Positions 8,303 to 15,886 of a DNA stretch of 64,000 bases are shown piece by piece. Below the pieces are notes generated by a model, which was not told the DNA's origin, made no database searches, and worked only from the letters and a program-made list of their open reading frames with translations. The stretch's first letter is position 1. Each line of letters opens with the position of its first letter. The stretch is from Cloacibacterium normanense (lineage in GTDB: Bacteria; Bacteroidota; Bacteroidia; Flavobacteriales; Weeksellaceae). Location of the stretch: positions 2,232,001-2,296,000 of the forward strand of contig NZ_CP034157.1 in the NCBI RefSeq assembly GCF_003860565.1, read 5' to 3'. Position numbers and translations under genes: made by a program.

Positions 8303-9453
8303 GATAAAACTTGATTATAAATTTCAGAAAATTTTTCGGCGATTACGGACTTAGAGAAATTTTCTACCACGTATTTTCTTAAATTTTCAGAAGATTCTAA
8401 TACTACATTTTTCTCTAAAATATTTTTCATAGCTTCTAATAATTCTTGACCATCTTTTTTCTCTATTAAAACACCTCTTTTTTCATCTAATAATTCAGAA
8501 ATCCCTCCCACTTTTGTAGCAATAACGGGAATTCCAGAAGCTAAACTTTCTAAAATTACACATGGCTGATTTTCATAATCACTGAAAAGTACAAAACAAT
8601 TCGCATCATTCATTTTCTCTGAAACCTGTTCTAAATTAAGCATCCCGAAAGTTTTAATATAACTTTCTGCATTATTCAGGTGAATCATTTTTTGTAAAGG
8701 CTTCAAATCGCCATCACCACCAATTTGTAATTCAAAATTCTGATTTATTTGGCGTAAATGTATCGCTGTTTTGATGATTTTTTCAGGATTTTTTAGCGAA
8801 ATAAGATTAGAAATATGTAGAAAAGTGAACTTTTCTGACTTTTCAAATTTTGGCGAAAATAATTCTGTGTCTACCACATTTCCTACCACTTTCATAGGAG
8901 TATTAATTCCTAATTTTTGGAAACCCGAAATTAAATTTTCGGTAACAGGAAGAATGAAAGATGCTTTTTCTGCGATTTTTTTTGCTAAAAAACGAGCCGA
9001 TTTAGAAATTTTACGATGATTTTGCTCTTGAAAAACCGACCAATGCTCTGAAATCACAAACGGAATTCCGTATTTTCTTTTTAGGGAGACTGCAAAAAGC
9101 ATGTTGTTATGAAGAACATTTCCGTGAACCAAATGTGGCTTTTGCATTTTTTTGAAACCCAATTGATAAGCTCTCATTCTTCTCAAAAAATTCTGCAAAG
9201 GGTTCTTGGAATTTTTGTAATACACAATCAACGTTCTGATTCCATTGATAATTTGATCATCAAAAACGAATTTCTCTTTTTGGTTAAAATCGCCAATCGC
9301 ATGAAGAACTTCCACATCATGAAGCAAAGAAACGGCTTCTGCATGACGCTGCACAAAGTTTCCATTCGTAGGTTCAAGTTTATTAGGAAACCAAGACGAA
9401 ATGAAGAGAATTTTATGTCGTTTATGAATGTTCAAACAGATAGTTTTATACAA
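8299..9453 (-). CDS. Glycosyltransferase family 4 protein
   Basis: This 384-residue enzyme has a GT-B fold. The N-terminal domain begins KILFISSWFPNKLEPTNGNF, and the C-terminal domain carries the donor-binding region with QPCVILESLASGIPVIATKV near residues 300-320, typical of GT4 retaining transferases using nucleotide sugars. It is first in a three-gene overlapping set with the asparagine-synthase-like and flippase genes. The start is uncertain: no ATG exists in frame near the N-terminus. TTG codons at 9453 and 9435 are candidates, and the later one gives a more family-like N-terminus. Confidence 0.9.
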   Translation of the reverse strand: MYKTICLNIHKRHKILFISSWFPNKLEPTNGNFVQRHAEAVSLLHDVEVLHAIGDFNQKEKFVFDDQIINGIRTLIVYYKNSKNPLQNFLRRMRAYQLGFKKMQKPHLVHGNVLHNNMLFAVSLKRKYGIPFVISEHWSVFQEQNHRKISKSARFLAKKIAEKASFILPVTENLISGFQKLGINTPMKVVGNVVDTELFSPKFEKSEKFTFLHISNLISLKNPEKIIKTAIHLRQINQNFELQIGGDGDLKPLQKMIHLNNAESYIKTFGMLNLEQVSEKMNDANCFVLFSDYENQPCVILESLASGIPVIATKVGGISELLDEKRGVLIEKKDGQELLEAMKNILEKNVVLESSENLRKYVVENFSKSVIAEKFSEIYNQVLS

Positions 9454-9485
9454 ATTTAAAGAAAACTTTCTAGGAAATAGATTTT

Positions 9486-9495
9486 GACTAAAGTC
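9486..9495. repeat. Copy of GACTAAAGTC, also present in the adjacent terminator
   Basis: The 10-bp string GACTAAAGTC occurs here and again at 9523-9532 inside the terminator stem. It is an imperfect palindrome and looks like part of a short intergenic repeat family. Confidence 0.4.
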
Positions 9496-9517
9496 AAATT
9501 GTAGTTTGAAATAAAAA

Positions 9518-9537
9518 AGTCGGACTAAAGTCCGACT
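9518..9537 (-). terminator. Intrinsic terminator after the 162-residue protein gene
   Basis: The arms AGTCGGACT and AGTCCGACT form a 9-bp stem with a 2-nt formal loop; on the minus strand it is followed by TTTTTT. It lies 10 bp past the stop of the gene at 9548-10036. Confidence 0.8.
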
Positions 9538-9547
9538 CTATTGAATT

Positions 9548-10036
9548 TTATTTGATAAAACCAGCCCAACTTCGCTTAAAAGGAAGTAAAAAGTCTGATA
9601 AATAATTTACGTAAGTGTCTTTAGAAAAATCAAAAACTTCTACTTCTTCTGAAATTTCACCATTTCTAACCGCAGTTCTAAAATCTGTCAGTTTCATGGT
9701 TTTCACTTCGTCATTTTCCTTGTAACAAGCTTTCATTCTGTCAAAAATTCCTAATTGGTATTCTGCTTCTATTTCTCTCATTACACCATTTAGAGAATCC
9801 ATAGAACAGCCAGAAGCTTGCACTTTTTCTTCGTCTACTGTAATGATAATGAATTGTTTGTGGTCTATTTTAAAAGAAGATGTTAATCCTTTTCCATGTG
9901 CATTCCAAGAAGGTAGAAAATCATACAATTTCTCCGTGATTTCCTTTACTTCTTTTGCAGTTAACGCTCTAGAAGCAGGATAAATAATGACTTTGAAGTC
10001 ATTGGTTTCTACTATGGTTGATTCTTCTATTTTCAT
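9548..10036 (-). CDS. Conserved flavobacterial protein often labelled 'ABC transporter ATPase' (no ATPase motifs)
   Basis: This 162-residue cytoplasmic protein has the block SWNAHGKGLTSSFKI and a C-terminal segment ending FLLPFKRSWAGFI that I recall from a conserved Bacteroidota family. Homologues are commonly named ABC transporter ATPase, but the sequence has no Walker A, Walker B or LSGGQ signature, so that name is not supported. It lies 79 bp downstream of the Fe-S protein gene on the same strand, and may be co-transcribed with it. Function unknown. Confidence 0.75.
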   Translation of the reverse strand: MKIEESTIVETNDFKVIIYPASRALTAKEVKEITEKLYDFLPSWNAHGKGLTSSFKIDHKQFIIITVDEEKVQASGCSMDSLNGVMREIEAEYQLGIFDRMKACYKENDEVKTMKLTDFRTAVRNGEISEEVEVFDFSKDTYVNYLSDFLLPFKRSWAGFIK

Positions 10037-10115
10037 AATTTTAGATATGAGATTTGAGATTTCAGAGGTAAGATTTTAAATTCTGGAATCTATTATCCGA
10101 AATCTGATGTCTAAT

Positions 10116-10901
10116 TTACAAATCATCTGCTTCAGCAATTAATTCTACGATGTCTTTTACTTCTACTTCTTCATTTTTGTTGAAGTGTTTTACACCATCG
10201 GTCATCATCGTGTTACAGAATGGGCAACCTGTTGCTACAATTTTTGGATTAAGTGCAAGAGCTTCTTCTGTTCTTTCAATATTGATGTCTTTATTTCCTT
10301 TTTCTGGTTCTTTAAACATTTGTGCACCTCCAGCTCCACAACATAAACCGTTGGTTTTACAACGCTTCATTTCTACCAATTCTGCATCTAATTTTTCTAA
10401 AAGAACTCTTGGAGCTTCGTACTCATCATTCGCTCTTCCTAGATAACAAGGATCGTGGAAAGTGATTTTTTTACCTTTGAAAGCGCCACCTTCTATTTTT
10501 AGTCTTCCTTGTTCCATCAATTGCTGAAGCAATTGTGTATGGTGCATTACTTCGTAATTTCCACCTAAACTAGGATATTCGTTTTTTAAAGTATTGAAGC
10601 AATGCGGACAAGCCGTTACGATTTTCTTTACTTCGTAGGCGTTTAAAACTTCTATGTTCGTTAATGCCATCATCTGGAAAATAAATTCATTTCCGGCACG
10701 TTTTGCAGGGTCGCCAGTACAAGATTCTTCTTGACCAAGAACTGCAAATTCTACTCCTACTTTATTTAAAATTTTAGCAAATGCTTTGGTAATTTTTTTG
10801 GCTCTATCATCAAAACTTCCTGCACAACCTACCCAAAAAAGAACTTCTGGAGATTTTCCTTCGGCAGCATATTCTGCCATTGTTTTTATAGTGAAATCCA
10901 T
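10116..10901 (-). CDS. (Fe-S)-binding protein with CCG domains (HdrB/GlcF/LutA-like)
   Basis: This 261-residue soluble protein has two cysteine-rich CCG-type domains: VGCAGSFDDRA near residue 25 with ACPHCFNTLKNEYP near 98, and then FHDPCYLGR near 150 with GLCCGAGGAQMF near 190. Such domains bind [4Fe-4S] clusters in heterodisulfide reductase subunit B and in glycolate and lactate oxidation complexes. It is the partner of the membrane Fe-S protein encoded just upstream, 72 bp away. Together they probably form a quinone-linked electron-transfer module. The electron donor is not evident. Confidence 0.88.
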   Translation of the reverse strand: MDFTIKTMAEYAAEGKSPEVLFWVGCAGSFDDRAKKITKAFAKILNKVGVEFAVLGQEESCTGDPAKRAGNEFIFQMMALTNIEVLNAYEVKKIVTACPHCFNTLKNEYPSLGGNYEVMHHTQLLQQLMEQGRLKIEGGAFKGKKITFHDPCYLGRANDEYEAPRVLLEKLDAELVEMKRCKTNGLCCGAGGAQMFKEPEKGNKDINIERTEEALALNPKIVATGCPFCNTMMTDGVKHFNKNEEVEVKDIVELIAEADDL

Positions 10902-10930
10902 ATTGTAAATATGCTAATTTGTTAATTTGC

Positions 10931-10960
10931 TGATGTGTTAATTTTCGCATCAACACATCA
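10931..10960. repeat. Inverted repeat in a low-complexity spacer
   Basis: Nine-base arms TGATGTGTT and AACACATCA flank a 12-nt loop. The spacer also holds a TTTGTTAATTTGCTGATG-like degenerate repeat. There is no T-run after the stem on the minus strand, so it is not a convincing terminator. Confidence 0.5.
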
Positions 10961-10973
10961 TCTCATTGTCACA

Positions 10974-12305
10974 TTAATTTTCGTTTGCCCAGTTTAATCT
11001 GTCTGCTTGATTGTATTGCCAAGGTGCAGCATTGTTTTCGATATTGGTCATCATCATATTCAATTCTTGTGGCGCTGCAGATTGTTCCATCACCATAAAT
11101 CTACGCATTTCAAAAATTATAGAAAGTGGATCTATAAGAACTGGACAAGCTTCAACACAAGCATTACAACTTGTACAAGCCCATAATTCTTCTTTGGTGA
11201 TGTAATCGTTTAAGAGTTTTTTACCATCATCTACAAATTTTCCGTTTTTGTTGATGTTTTTGCCCACTTCTTCAATTCTGTCTCTGGTAGACATCATAAT
11301 TTTACGTGGCGAAAGTTTTTTACCTGTAATATTTGCTGGACAAACCGCAGTACATCTACCACATTCTGTACAAGAATAGGCATTCAGTAACTGAACTTGA
11401 TTCAAATCAAAAATATCTTCAGCGCCAAATTTTGCTGGAGGTTCTGCTCCTTCTGGTTGCGCTGCATAAGGATCTGCATTAGGATCCATCATTAATTTGA
11501 TTTCTTGAGTTACAGATTCTAAATTATTGAATTTACCTTTTTTCTCCAAATTAGCATACCAAGTATTCGGGAATGCAAAAATGATGTGAAGGTGTTTAGA
11601 ATAATATAAATAGTTCATGAAGAACAAAATTCCTACGAAATGGAACCACCAAGCTCCTCTTTCTATGAAATGTAAAAACCCATCACTGAAACCGAAAGAT
11701 TGAAAAATCGGTGCAATAAGGTTAGATGAAACTGGGAAACTTCCGTGTGCTGCTAAAACGCCGTTTTGCTGAAGCAACCAATCTGCCGCATTCATTTTGA
11801 AAAACGCCATCATTAAGCAGAATTCTATCACCAAAATCCAATTGGCATCATTTTTTGGCCAACCTTTTAGGTCGATAGAAGATAATCTAGGAATTTTAAG
11901 ACCATTTCTTCTGATGAAGAATGCTACTACAGCAATCACTACTAATGCAGCTAAAACTTCTAATGTAGCAGTGAAAATTCCATAAAGTGTATCTCCAAAA
12001 ATAGAAGCTAAGAAACGGTGTGTTCCGAAAATTCCATCTACAATGATTTCAATCAATTCAATGTTGATAATCACGAAACCTACATAAACAATCATGTGCA
12101 AGAATGCTGCAACTGGGCGTTTTTTCATTTTGCTTTGCCCGAGAGCAACAGTTGCCATTGTTTTCCATCTTTCTGAAGGGTTATCAGAACGATTGATTTC
12201 TCTTCCTAGTTTTATATTTCGGTAAATCTCTTTTAAACTTTTAAAAAACAGACCGAAACCAGCAATGAGTAAAACAAGGAATAAAATATTGTCTAAATAT
12301 TGCAT
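10974..12305 (-). CDS. Membrane-bound 4Fe-4S electron-transfer protein (NarI/HdrE-like plus HdrC-like)
   Basis: This 443-residue protein joins an N-terminal membrane part of about five or six helices (residues 5-260, with His residues suitable for b-haem as in NarI/HdrE) to a C-terminal double [4Fe-4S] domain (YSCTECGRCTAVCP near residue 305, and ACTSCNACVEACP near 375). It probably passes electrons between a soluble dehydrogenase or ETF-like donor and menaquinone. Its partner with CCG domains follows 72 bp downstream. A TATTTTTG box lies 21 bp before the ATG, so it appears to head this operon. Confidence 0.86.
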   Translation of the reverse strand: MQYLDNILFLVLLIAGFGLFFKSLKEIYRNIKLGREINRSDNPSERWKTMATVALGQSKMKKRPVAAFLHMIVYVGFVIINIELIEIIVDGIFGTHRFLASIFGDTLYGIFTATLEVLAALVVIAVVAFFIRRNGLKIPRLSSIDLKGWPKNDANWILVIEFCLMMAFFKMNAADWLLQQNGVLAAHGSFPVSSNLIAPIFQSFGFSDGFLHFIERGAWWFHFVGILFFMNYLYYSKHLHIIFAFPNTWYANLEKKGKFNNLESVTQEIKLMMDPNADPYAAQPEGAEPPAKFGAEDIFDLNQVQLLNAYSCTECGRCTAVCPANITGKKLSPRKIMMSTRDRIEEVGKNINKNGKFVDDGKKLLNDYITKEELWACTSCNACVEACPVLIDPLSIIFEMRRFMVMEQSAAPQELNMMMTNIENNAAPWQYNQADRLNWANEN

Positions 12306-12325
12306 AGTTATTTTTTTCTCTTTTT

Positions 12326-12333
12326 CAAAAATA
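12326..12333 (-). promoter_or_regulatory. Putative -7 box (TATTTTTG) for the Fe-S operon
   Basis: The minus strand reads TATTTTTG, matching TAnnTTTG, 21 bp before the ATG of the 443-residue protein. No -33 element was identified. Confidence 0.4.
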
Positions 12334-12339
12334 CGTTAA

Positions 12340-13284
12340 TTATTTCTTACCAAAAACAGAAATATTTATGTATCGCTTAGGATTTTCTTTAAGGTCTAAA
12401 ATTAGACTATTAAGGTTCTGAGAAGTTTTATTGAGGTTATTGTATAATTCTTCGTCTTTAGCTAGTTTACCAAGGCTTCCTTCTCCATTATTAATCCCAG
12501 AAATTACCTGATTGAGTTTATTAGAAACTTCCGAAAGTCTTTCTACTGTTTGATTGAGCTGTTTTGTATCAATACTTTCCGCAACTCTACCATATTTTTC
12601 TACTGCAGCATTGGCAGAAATCATGGTTTTATTAGCATTATCAAGTACATTCTCTACTCTACCTTGACTTGAAGCCAATAATTTATTGGTTTGGTCAGAA
12701 GTATTTTTGAAAGAAGCAACTGTTTGGTTGAGACTTGCCAAAAGTATTTTAATTTCTCTTCTGTTTTGTTCGTCTACAATTTTATTAGTCGCTGCCATTG
12801 TAGAATCTAGTTTAGTTAAAACACTTTGTACTTGGTCTTTTACAGGACCAACCTGCGAAGATAAACTTGCCATCAAAGAAGATTGAAAAGTTCCTCTTAA
12901 AGTGTCTCCATCTTTAGCAAAAGGTGCTTTATCATAAACCAAATGAATTCGTGCTTGTTTACCAGACATAATTCCCGGTTCAAAGATTTCTACAGTAGAA
13001 TTTTTAGAAAAATTAAAACCTTTATCCACTAAAACTTTTACCACAAAATAAATAGTTCCGTCTTTGGCTGTTTGCGGAAGAATTTTATCTACCTGTCCTA
13101 CTTTCAAACCGTTAATAGAAACTGGATTAGACTGTTCTAAACCGTCTACATTGTCAAATTTTGCGTAGTAAATATTATCTGATGTAAAGAAACTTTTCCC
13201 CTTCATAAACTGGAAAAGAATAACGAATCCTACAATAGCTAAAAGTGCTATTAAACCTGCTTTTATTTCTTTAGTGTATTTCAC
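12340..13284 (-). CDS. mlaD: MlaD family (MCE) protein
   Basis: This protein has an N-terminal anchor helix (IKAGLIALLAIVGFVILF) and one MCE domain (about residues 38-115, with NVDGLEQSNPVSINGLKVG), then a long coiled-coil-like tail. MCE/MlaD proteins form hexameric rings that carry phospholipids between inner and outer membrane with the MlaEF ABC transporter. I choose the GTG at 13284 (314 residues): the open frame extends to a TTG at 13341, but that would add 19 residues before VKYTKEIKAG, and a TATATTTG box lies between the two. mlaE and mlaF are about 12 kb away at 25-27 kb rather than adjacent. Confidence 0.87.
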   Translation of the reverse strand: MKYTKEIKAGLIALLAIVGFVILFQFMKGKSFFTSDNIYYAKFDNVDGLEQSNPVSINGLKVGQVDKILPQTAKDGTIYFVVKVLVDKGFNFSKNSTVEIFEPGIMSGKQARIHLVYDKAPFAKDGDTLRGTFQSSLMASLSSQVGPVKDQVQSVLTKLDSTMAATNKIVDEQNRREIKILLASLNQTVASFKNTSDQTNKLLASSQGRVENVLDNANKTMISANAAVEKYGRVAESIDTKQLNQTVERLSEVSNKLNQVISGINNGEGSLGKLAKDEELYNNLNKTSQNLNSLILDLKENPKRYINISVFGKK

Positions 13285-13305
13285 AATTTTATGAATTTTT
13301 ATGCG

Positions 13306-13313
13306 CAAATATA
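13306..13313 (-). promoter_or_regulatory. Putative -7 box (TATATTTG) that favours the GTG start of mlaD
   Basis: The minus strand reads TATATTTG 21 bp upstream of the GTG at 13284. If used, transcription would start after the upstream TTG, which rules out that longer start. Confidence 0.4.
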
Positions 13314-13363
13314 CTACTTTTTGAAGTAATGGTAGTTTCAATATTTCTGCATAATGTTATAAA

Positions 13364-13395
13364 AAAAGCGACTTTTTCTAGAAAAAGTCGCTTTT
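13364..13395 (-). terminator. Intrinsic terminator after the PpiD/SurA-like gene
   Basis: A perfect 32-nt palindrome (arms AAAAGCGACTTTTTCT and its complement) lies 19 bp past the stop of the gene at 13414. It has A and T runs on both sides and can work in both directions. Confidence 0.85.
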
Positions 13396-13413
13396 AAATA
13401 TTTTTGAGAAGAA

Positions 13414-15555
13414 TTATTGAGCTTGAGAAGTTTTATCCCATACTTCAATTCTGTAATCTTCTATCTTAGCATTGTCTTGTAAACTCTTCATTAATGATTG
13501 GCTAAACATTTGAGCACCTTGCTGTTGAATTGCCTGCATAATTTGTTTAGCGTCTCCTGGTTGTTTGTTTAGGGTAACCGCTTTTTGAGTCACTACAAAA
13601 ACACCAGTTGCACCTTCTACTGGTTTAGAGATTTTACCTTTTTTAACACCAAATGCAGCTCCGGCAACTTTAGCTTCCATAGCACCTCCTACAAATGGAG
13701 AGAATAAACTTACTTGCGAAGATTGTTTAGTGGTTCCAAATAATTTTGCGATAGCATCTAAATTTGTTGCTTTACTTGCAGTAATTTTTTCGCTAATTTT
13801 TTTCGCTAATAATTGATTTCTTACAATTGGTTCTACTTGTTCTCTTACAGATTCTGGATCTGCAATTCCCGCTTCTTGTTTACCGTTTAAGTACACTACG
13901 ATGTAGTCACCATTACCAGTAGTAAAGATATTGGTTTCTCCTTTTTCTCTTTCTTTATTGAAAGCCCAAGCTAAAATTTCTTCATCCTTATCTGTACCTA
14001 AGCCTTGGATTTGACCTTGGAATCTTTTTACAGATTTAGGATTTTGGAAATTGAAATTTTTCTTTTTCGCTCCGTTTGCAAAATCATTGAAAGATTTTCC
14101 TTGAACTGATTGAATGAAAGTATTTGCTTCTGTATATACTTTGTTTTCGGTTTCTTTAGAAGCTCTGATGTCTTTTGCTAAGTTTGCAATTTTGTAAACT
14201 GGCATTTTATTTTCGTTAACAATAATATGATAACCGAAATCAGTTTCTACTACACCTACAGCTCCTTTTGCGTTTCCTTTTACCCAATCACCGAAAGGTT
14301 TTGCGTAGTTGTTATCATTATCTAAAATCCAACTTAACATACCTCCTCTTTGCGCAGCACCTGGCTCATCAGACATTTGTACATATTCGTTGAATTTCAA
14401 CGGATCAGCTTTTACTAATGCACCAATGCTGTCTGCTAATTTTTTAGCTGCTTCTTTGGTTCTAGTTTGCTTTTCATCTGCTCTCATTGCACCCTTGTAT
14501 GCAAACAAAATGTGTTTAGGCATTGTAGCGCTGCTTTTTCCTACTAATTTGGTCACGTAATATTTATCACCAGATTTATAAGGTCCAAAAAATTGTCCTA
14601 CAGAAGCACCTTTTACAAAAGCTTGCGCTTCTTGAGGAATTTCTTGGTCAGAAACAAATGAATATTTAATTTGTGCTTCAGAGTTTAATTCTACAAACAT
14701 AGAATCGTTCGGAGTATTTTTGAAACTTTCTAAGCCATTTCCATTATCTACACCTTCGTTGTAAAGTTTGTTAATTTCTTTAAGAGCTAAAGCATCATCT
14801 GCTGCACTAGGTTTTGCAGGAAAATATACGATCCCTAAGTTTCTAGCAGCTTCAGATTTAAACATCACAGGATGTTTTTTGATATAGTTTGCTAAATCTT
14901 CAGTAGTAACTTTCACTGGATTTTTAGCAGCAAAAGCAGCATAATCTACTTTCACGAAGTCTATATCAGCAACTTCGTCTCTTTGCTTCATTAGTTCAGC
15001 AGCTTCTTTTTTGTTGGCTGTAATTCCTGCAGTAACGTTTGCAAAAAGCTGTCTTGCCATCATTCTGTATTCGATAGCCTTTTTAGCTTTTAACCATTCG
15101 TTATATTGATTTACGTCGCCATTATTTTTAAGTTCTTCGATTTGCTTTTTAATTTCAGCAACTTTGAAGTTTCCTTTTTCGTCAAAATTCTGTGGATTCT
15201 GTTCTTTAGAAAACATTGGGTCAAATTGTAATTGATTCCAAAAAATTTCATCTGTAATTTTTAACCCCATTTTATCAAACTGTTGTTCAATTAATTTAGA
15301 CTGTACCAAAATTTGCCAAGCTTGTTCTTCTAAGCCTTGCTGTGGTTGTCCTTGAGATTGTTGTTGTAACAAACTTAATTGGTCATTAAATTCATCACGA
15401 GTGATTTCTTCACCATTTACCTTTCCCAAAATATTTGGATTTTGACCAAACATTTTATCCATGCTGTCAGGATTAATTAAAAATGCTAAAAGTGCAATAA
15501 TAATCATTCCTAATAATAGCCAAGGTCTCTTTCTTATTGAAGCTGTAATTGACAT
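13414..15555 (-). CDS. Periplasmic peptidyl-prolyl isomerase/chaperone (PpiD/SurA-like)
   Basis: This 713-residue protein is anchored by one N-terminal helix (RPWLLLGMIIIALLAFLI, residues 9-26). A SurA_N-like chaperone domain (about 40-250) contains NGEEITRDEFNDQL, and a parvulin-type PpiC domain follows at about 340-450 (AMRADEKQTRTKEAAKKLAD, GGMLSWILD, then VGVVETDFGYHIIVNENK). The layout matches PpiD, which helps fold outer-membrane proteins as they emerge in the periplasm. It is a single-gene unit: a terminator follows and lon diverges upstream across 331 bp. Confidence 0.92.
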   Translation of the reverse strand: MSITASIRKRPWLLLGMIIIALLAFLINPDSMDKMFGQNPNILGKVNGEEITRDEFNDQLSLLQQQSQGQPQQGLEEQAWQILVQSKLIEQQFDKMGLKITDEIFWNQLQFDPMFSKEQNPQNFDEKGNFKVAEIKKQIEELKNNGDVNQYNEWLKAKKAIEYRMMARQLFANVTAGITANKKEAAELMKQRDEVADIDFVKVDYAAFAAKNPVKVTTEDLANYIKKHPVMFKSEAARNLGIVYFPAKPSAADDALALKEINKLYNEGVDNGNGLESFKNTPNDSMFVELNSEAQIKYSFVSDQEIPQEAQAFVKGASVGQFFGPYKSGDKYYVTKLVGKSSATMPKHILFAYKGAMRADEKQTRTKEAAKKLADSIGALVKADPLKFNEYVQMSDEPGAAQRGGMLSWILDNDNNYAKPFGDWVKGNAKGAVGVVETDFGYHIIVNENKMPVYKIANLAKDIRASKETENKVYTEANTFIQSVQGKSFNDFANGAKKKNFNFQNPKSVKRFQGQIQGLGTDKDEEILAWAFNKEREKGETNIFTTGNGDYIVVYLNGKQEAGIADPESVREQVEPIVRNQLLAKKISEKITASKATNLDAIAKLFGTTKQSSQVSLFSPFVGGAMEAKVAGAAFGVKKGKISKPVEGATGVFVVTQKAVTLNKQPGDAKQIMQAIQQQGAQMFSQSLMKSLQDNAKIEDYRIEVWDKTSQAQ

Positions 15556-15659
15556 TTTATATATAAGTATTTAAAATCAGTGTGCGAAAATACATAATTT
15601 TAAGATAATAGAGAAATTTTATCACTCATTTTCATTCGTTTATATTTATTTTTTTAAAG

Positions 15660-15674
15660 GACTTTACAGAAGTC
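15660..15674. promoter_or_regulatory. Candidate upstream activator site for the lon sigma-54 promoter
   Basis: The inverted repeat GACTT-TACAG-AAGTC is centred about 100 bp upstream of the sigma-54 -24 element, within the usual range for enhancer-binding-protein sites. Arms are only 5 bp, so chance is possible. Confidence 0.3.
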
Positions 15675-15765
15675 TATCTGGCAAATATTTCATAATGCAT
15701 CACCACTTTGAAAATCAGTTCAGTTTTCTAGAATAAAAAAAGGAAAATTTGTCCATAAAAACTCT

Positions 15766-15780
15766 TGGCATAGCTATTGC
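15766..15780 (+). promoter_or_regulatory. Sigma-54 (RpoN) promoter of lon
   Basis: The sequence TGGCATAGCTATTGC matches the -24/-12 consensus TGGCAyrN4TTGC at every defined position, with GG and GC ten bases apart. The predicted start site near 15792 gives a leader of about 95 nt before the lon ATG. A sigma-54 activator is encoded at 53.8-55.1 kb. No competing TAnnTTTG promoter with a -33 TTG was found in the gap on this strand. Confidence 0.7.
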
Positions 15781-15855
15781 GAATATTACAATACTCTTTA
15801 TTTTAGGCAAGAAAATTTCGAATCTTGTCTTGGTAATTAATTTATATACTTTAAA

Positions 15856-15872
15856 AATGACAAATTGTCATT
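15856..15872 (+). promoter_or_regulatory. Palindrome in the lon leader (possible operator or leader hairpin)
   Basis: The perfect inverted repeat AATGACAA-A-TTGTCATT has 8-bp arms around one base and ends 14 bp before the lon ATG. Its core GACAA(N)TTGTC resembles the palindrome GACAA(NN)TTGTC at 62181-62192, though the spacing differs by one. Confidence 0.45.
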
Positions 15873-15886
15873 CTAATTTTTAGATT

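Larger units (their letters stand above)
15556..15886. other. Divergent intergenic region between ppiD-like gene and lon
   Basis: The 331-bp gap has no supported gene. It holds a sigma-54 promoter match and two palindromes, listed separately. For the minus-strand foldase gene a near-match -7 box (TATTTTCG) lies about 30-40 bp before its ATG. Confidence 0.6.
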
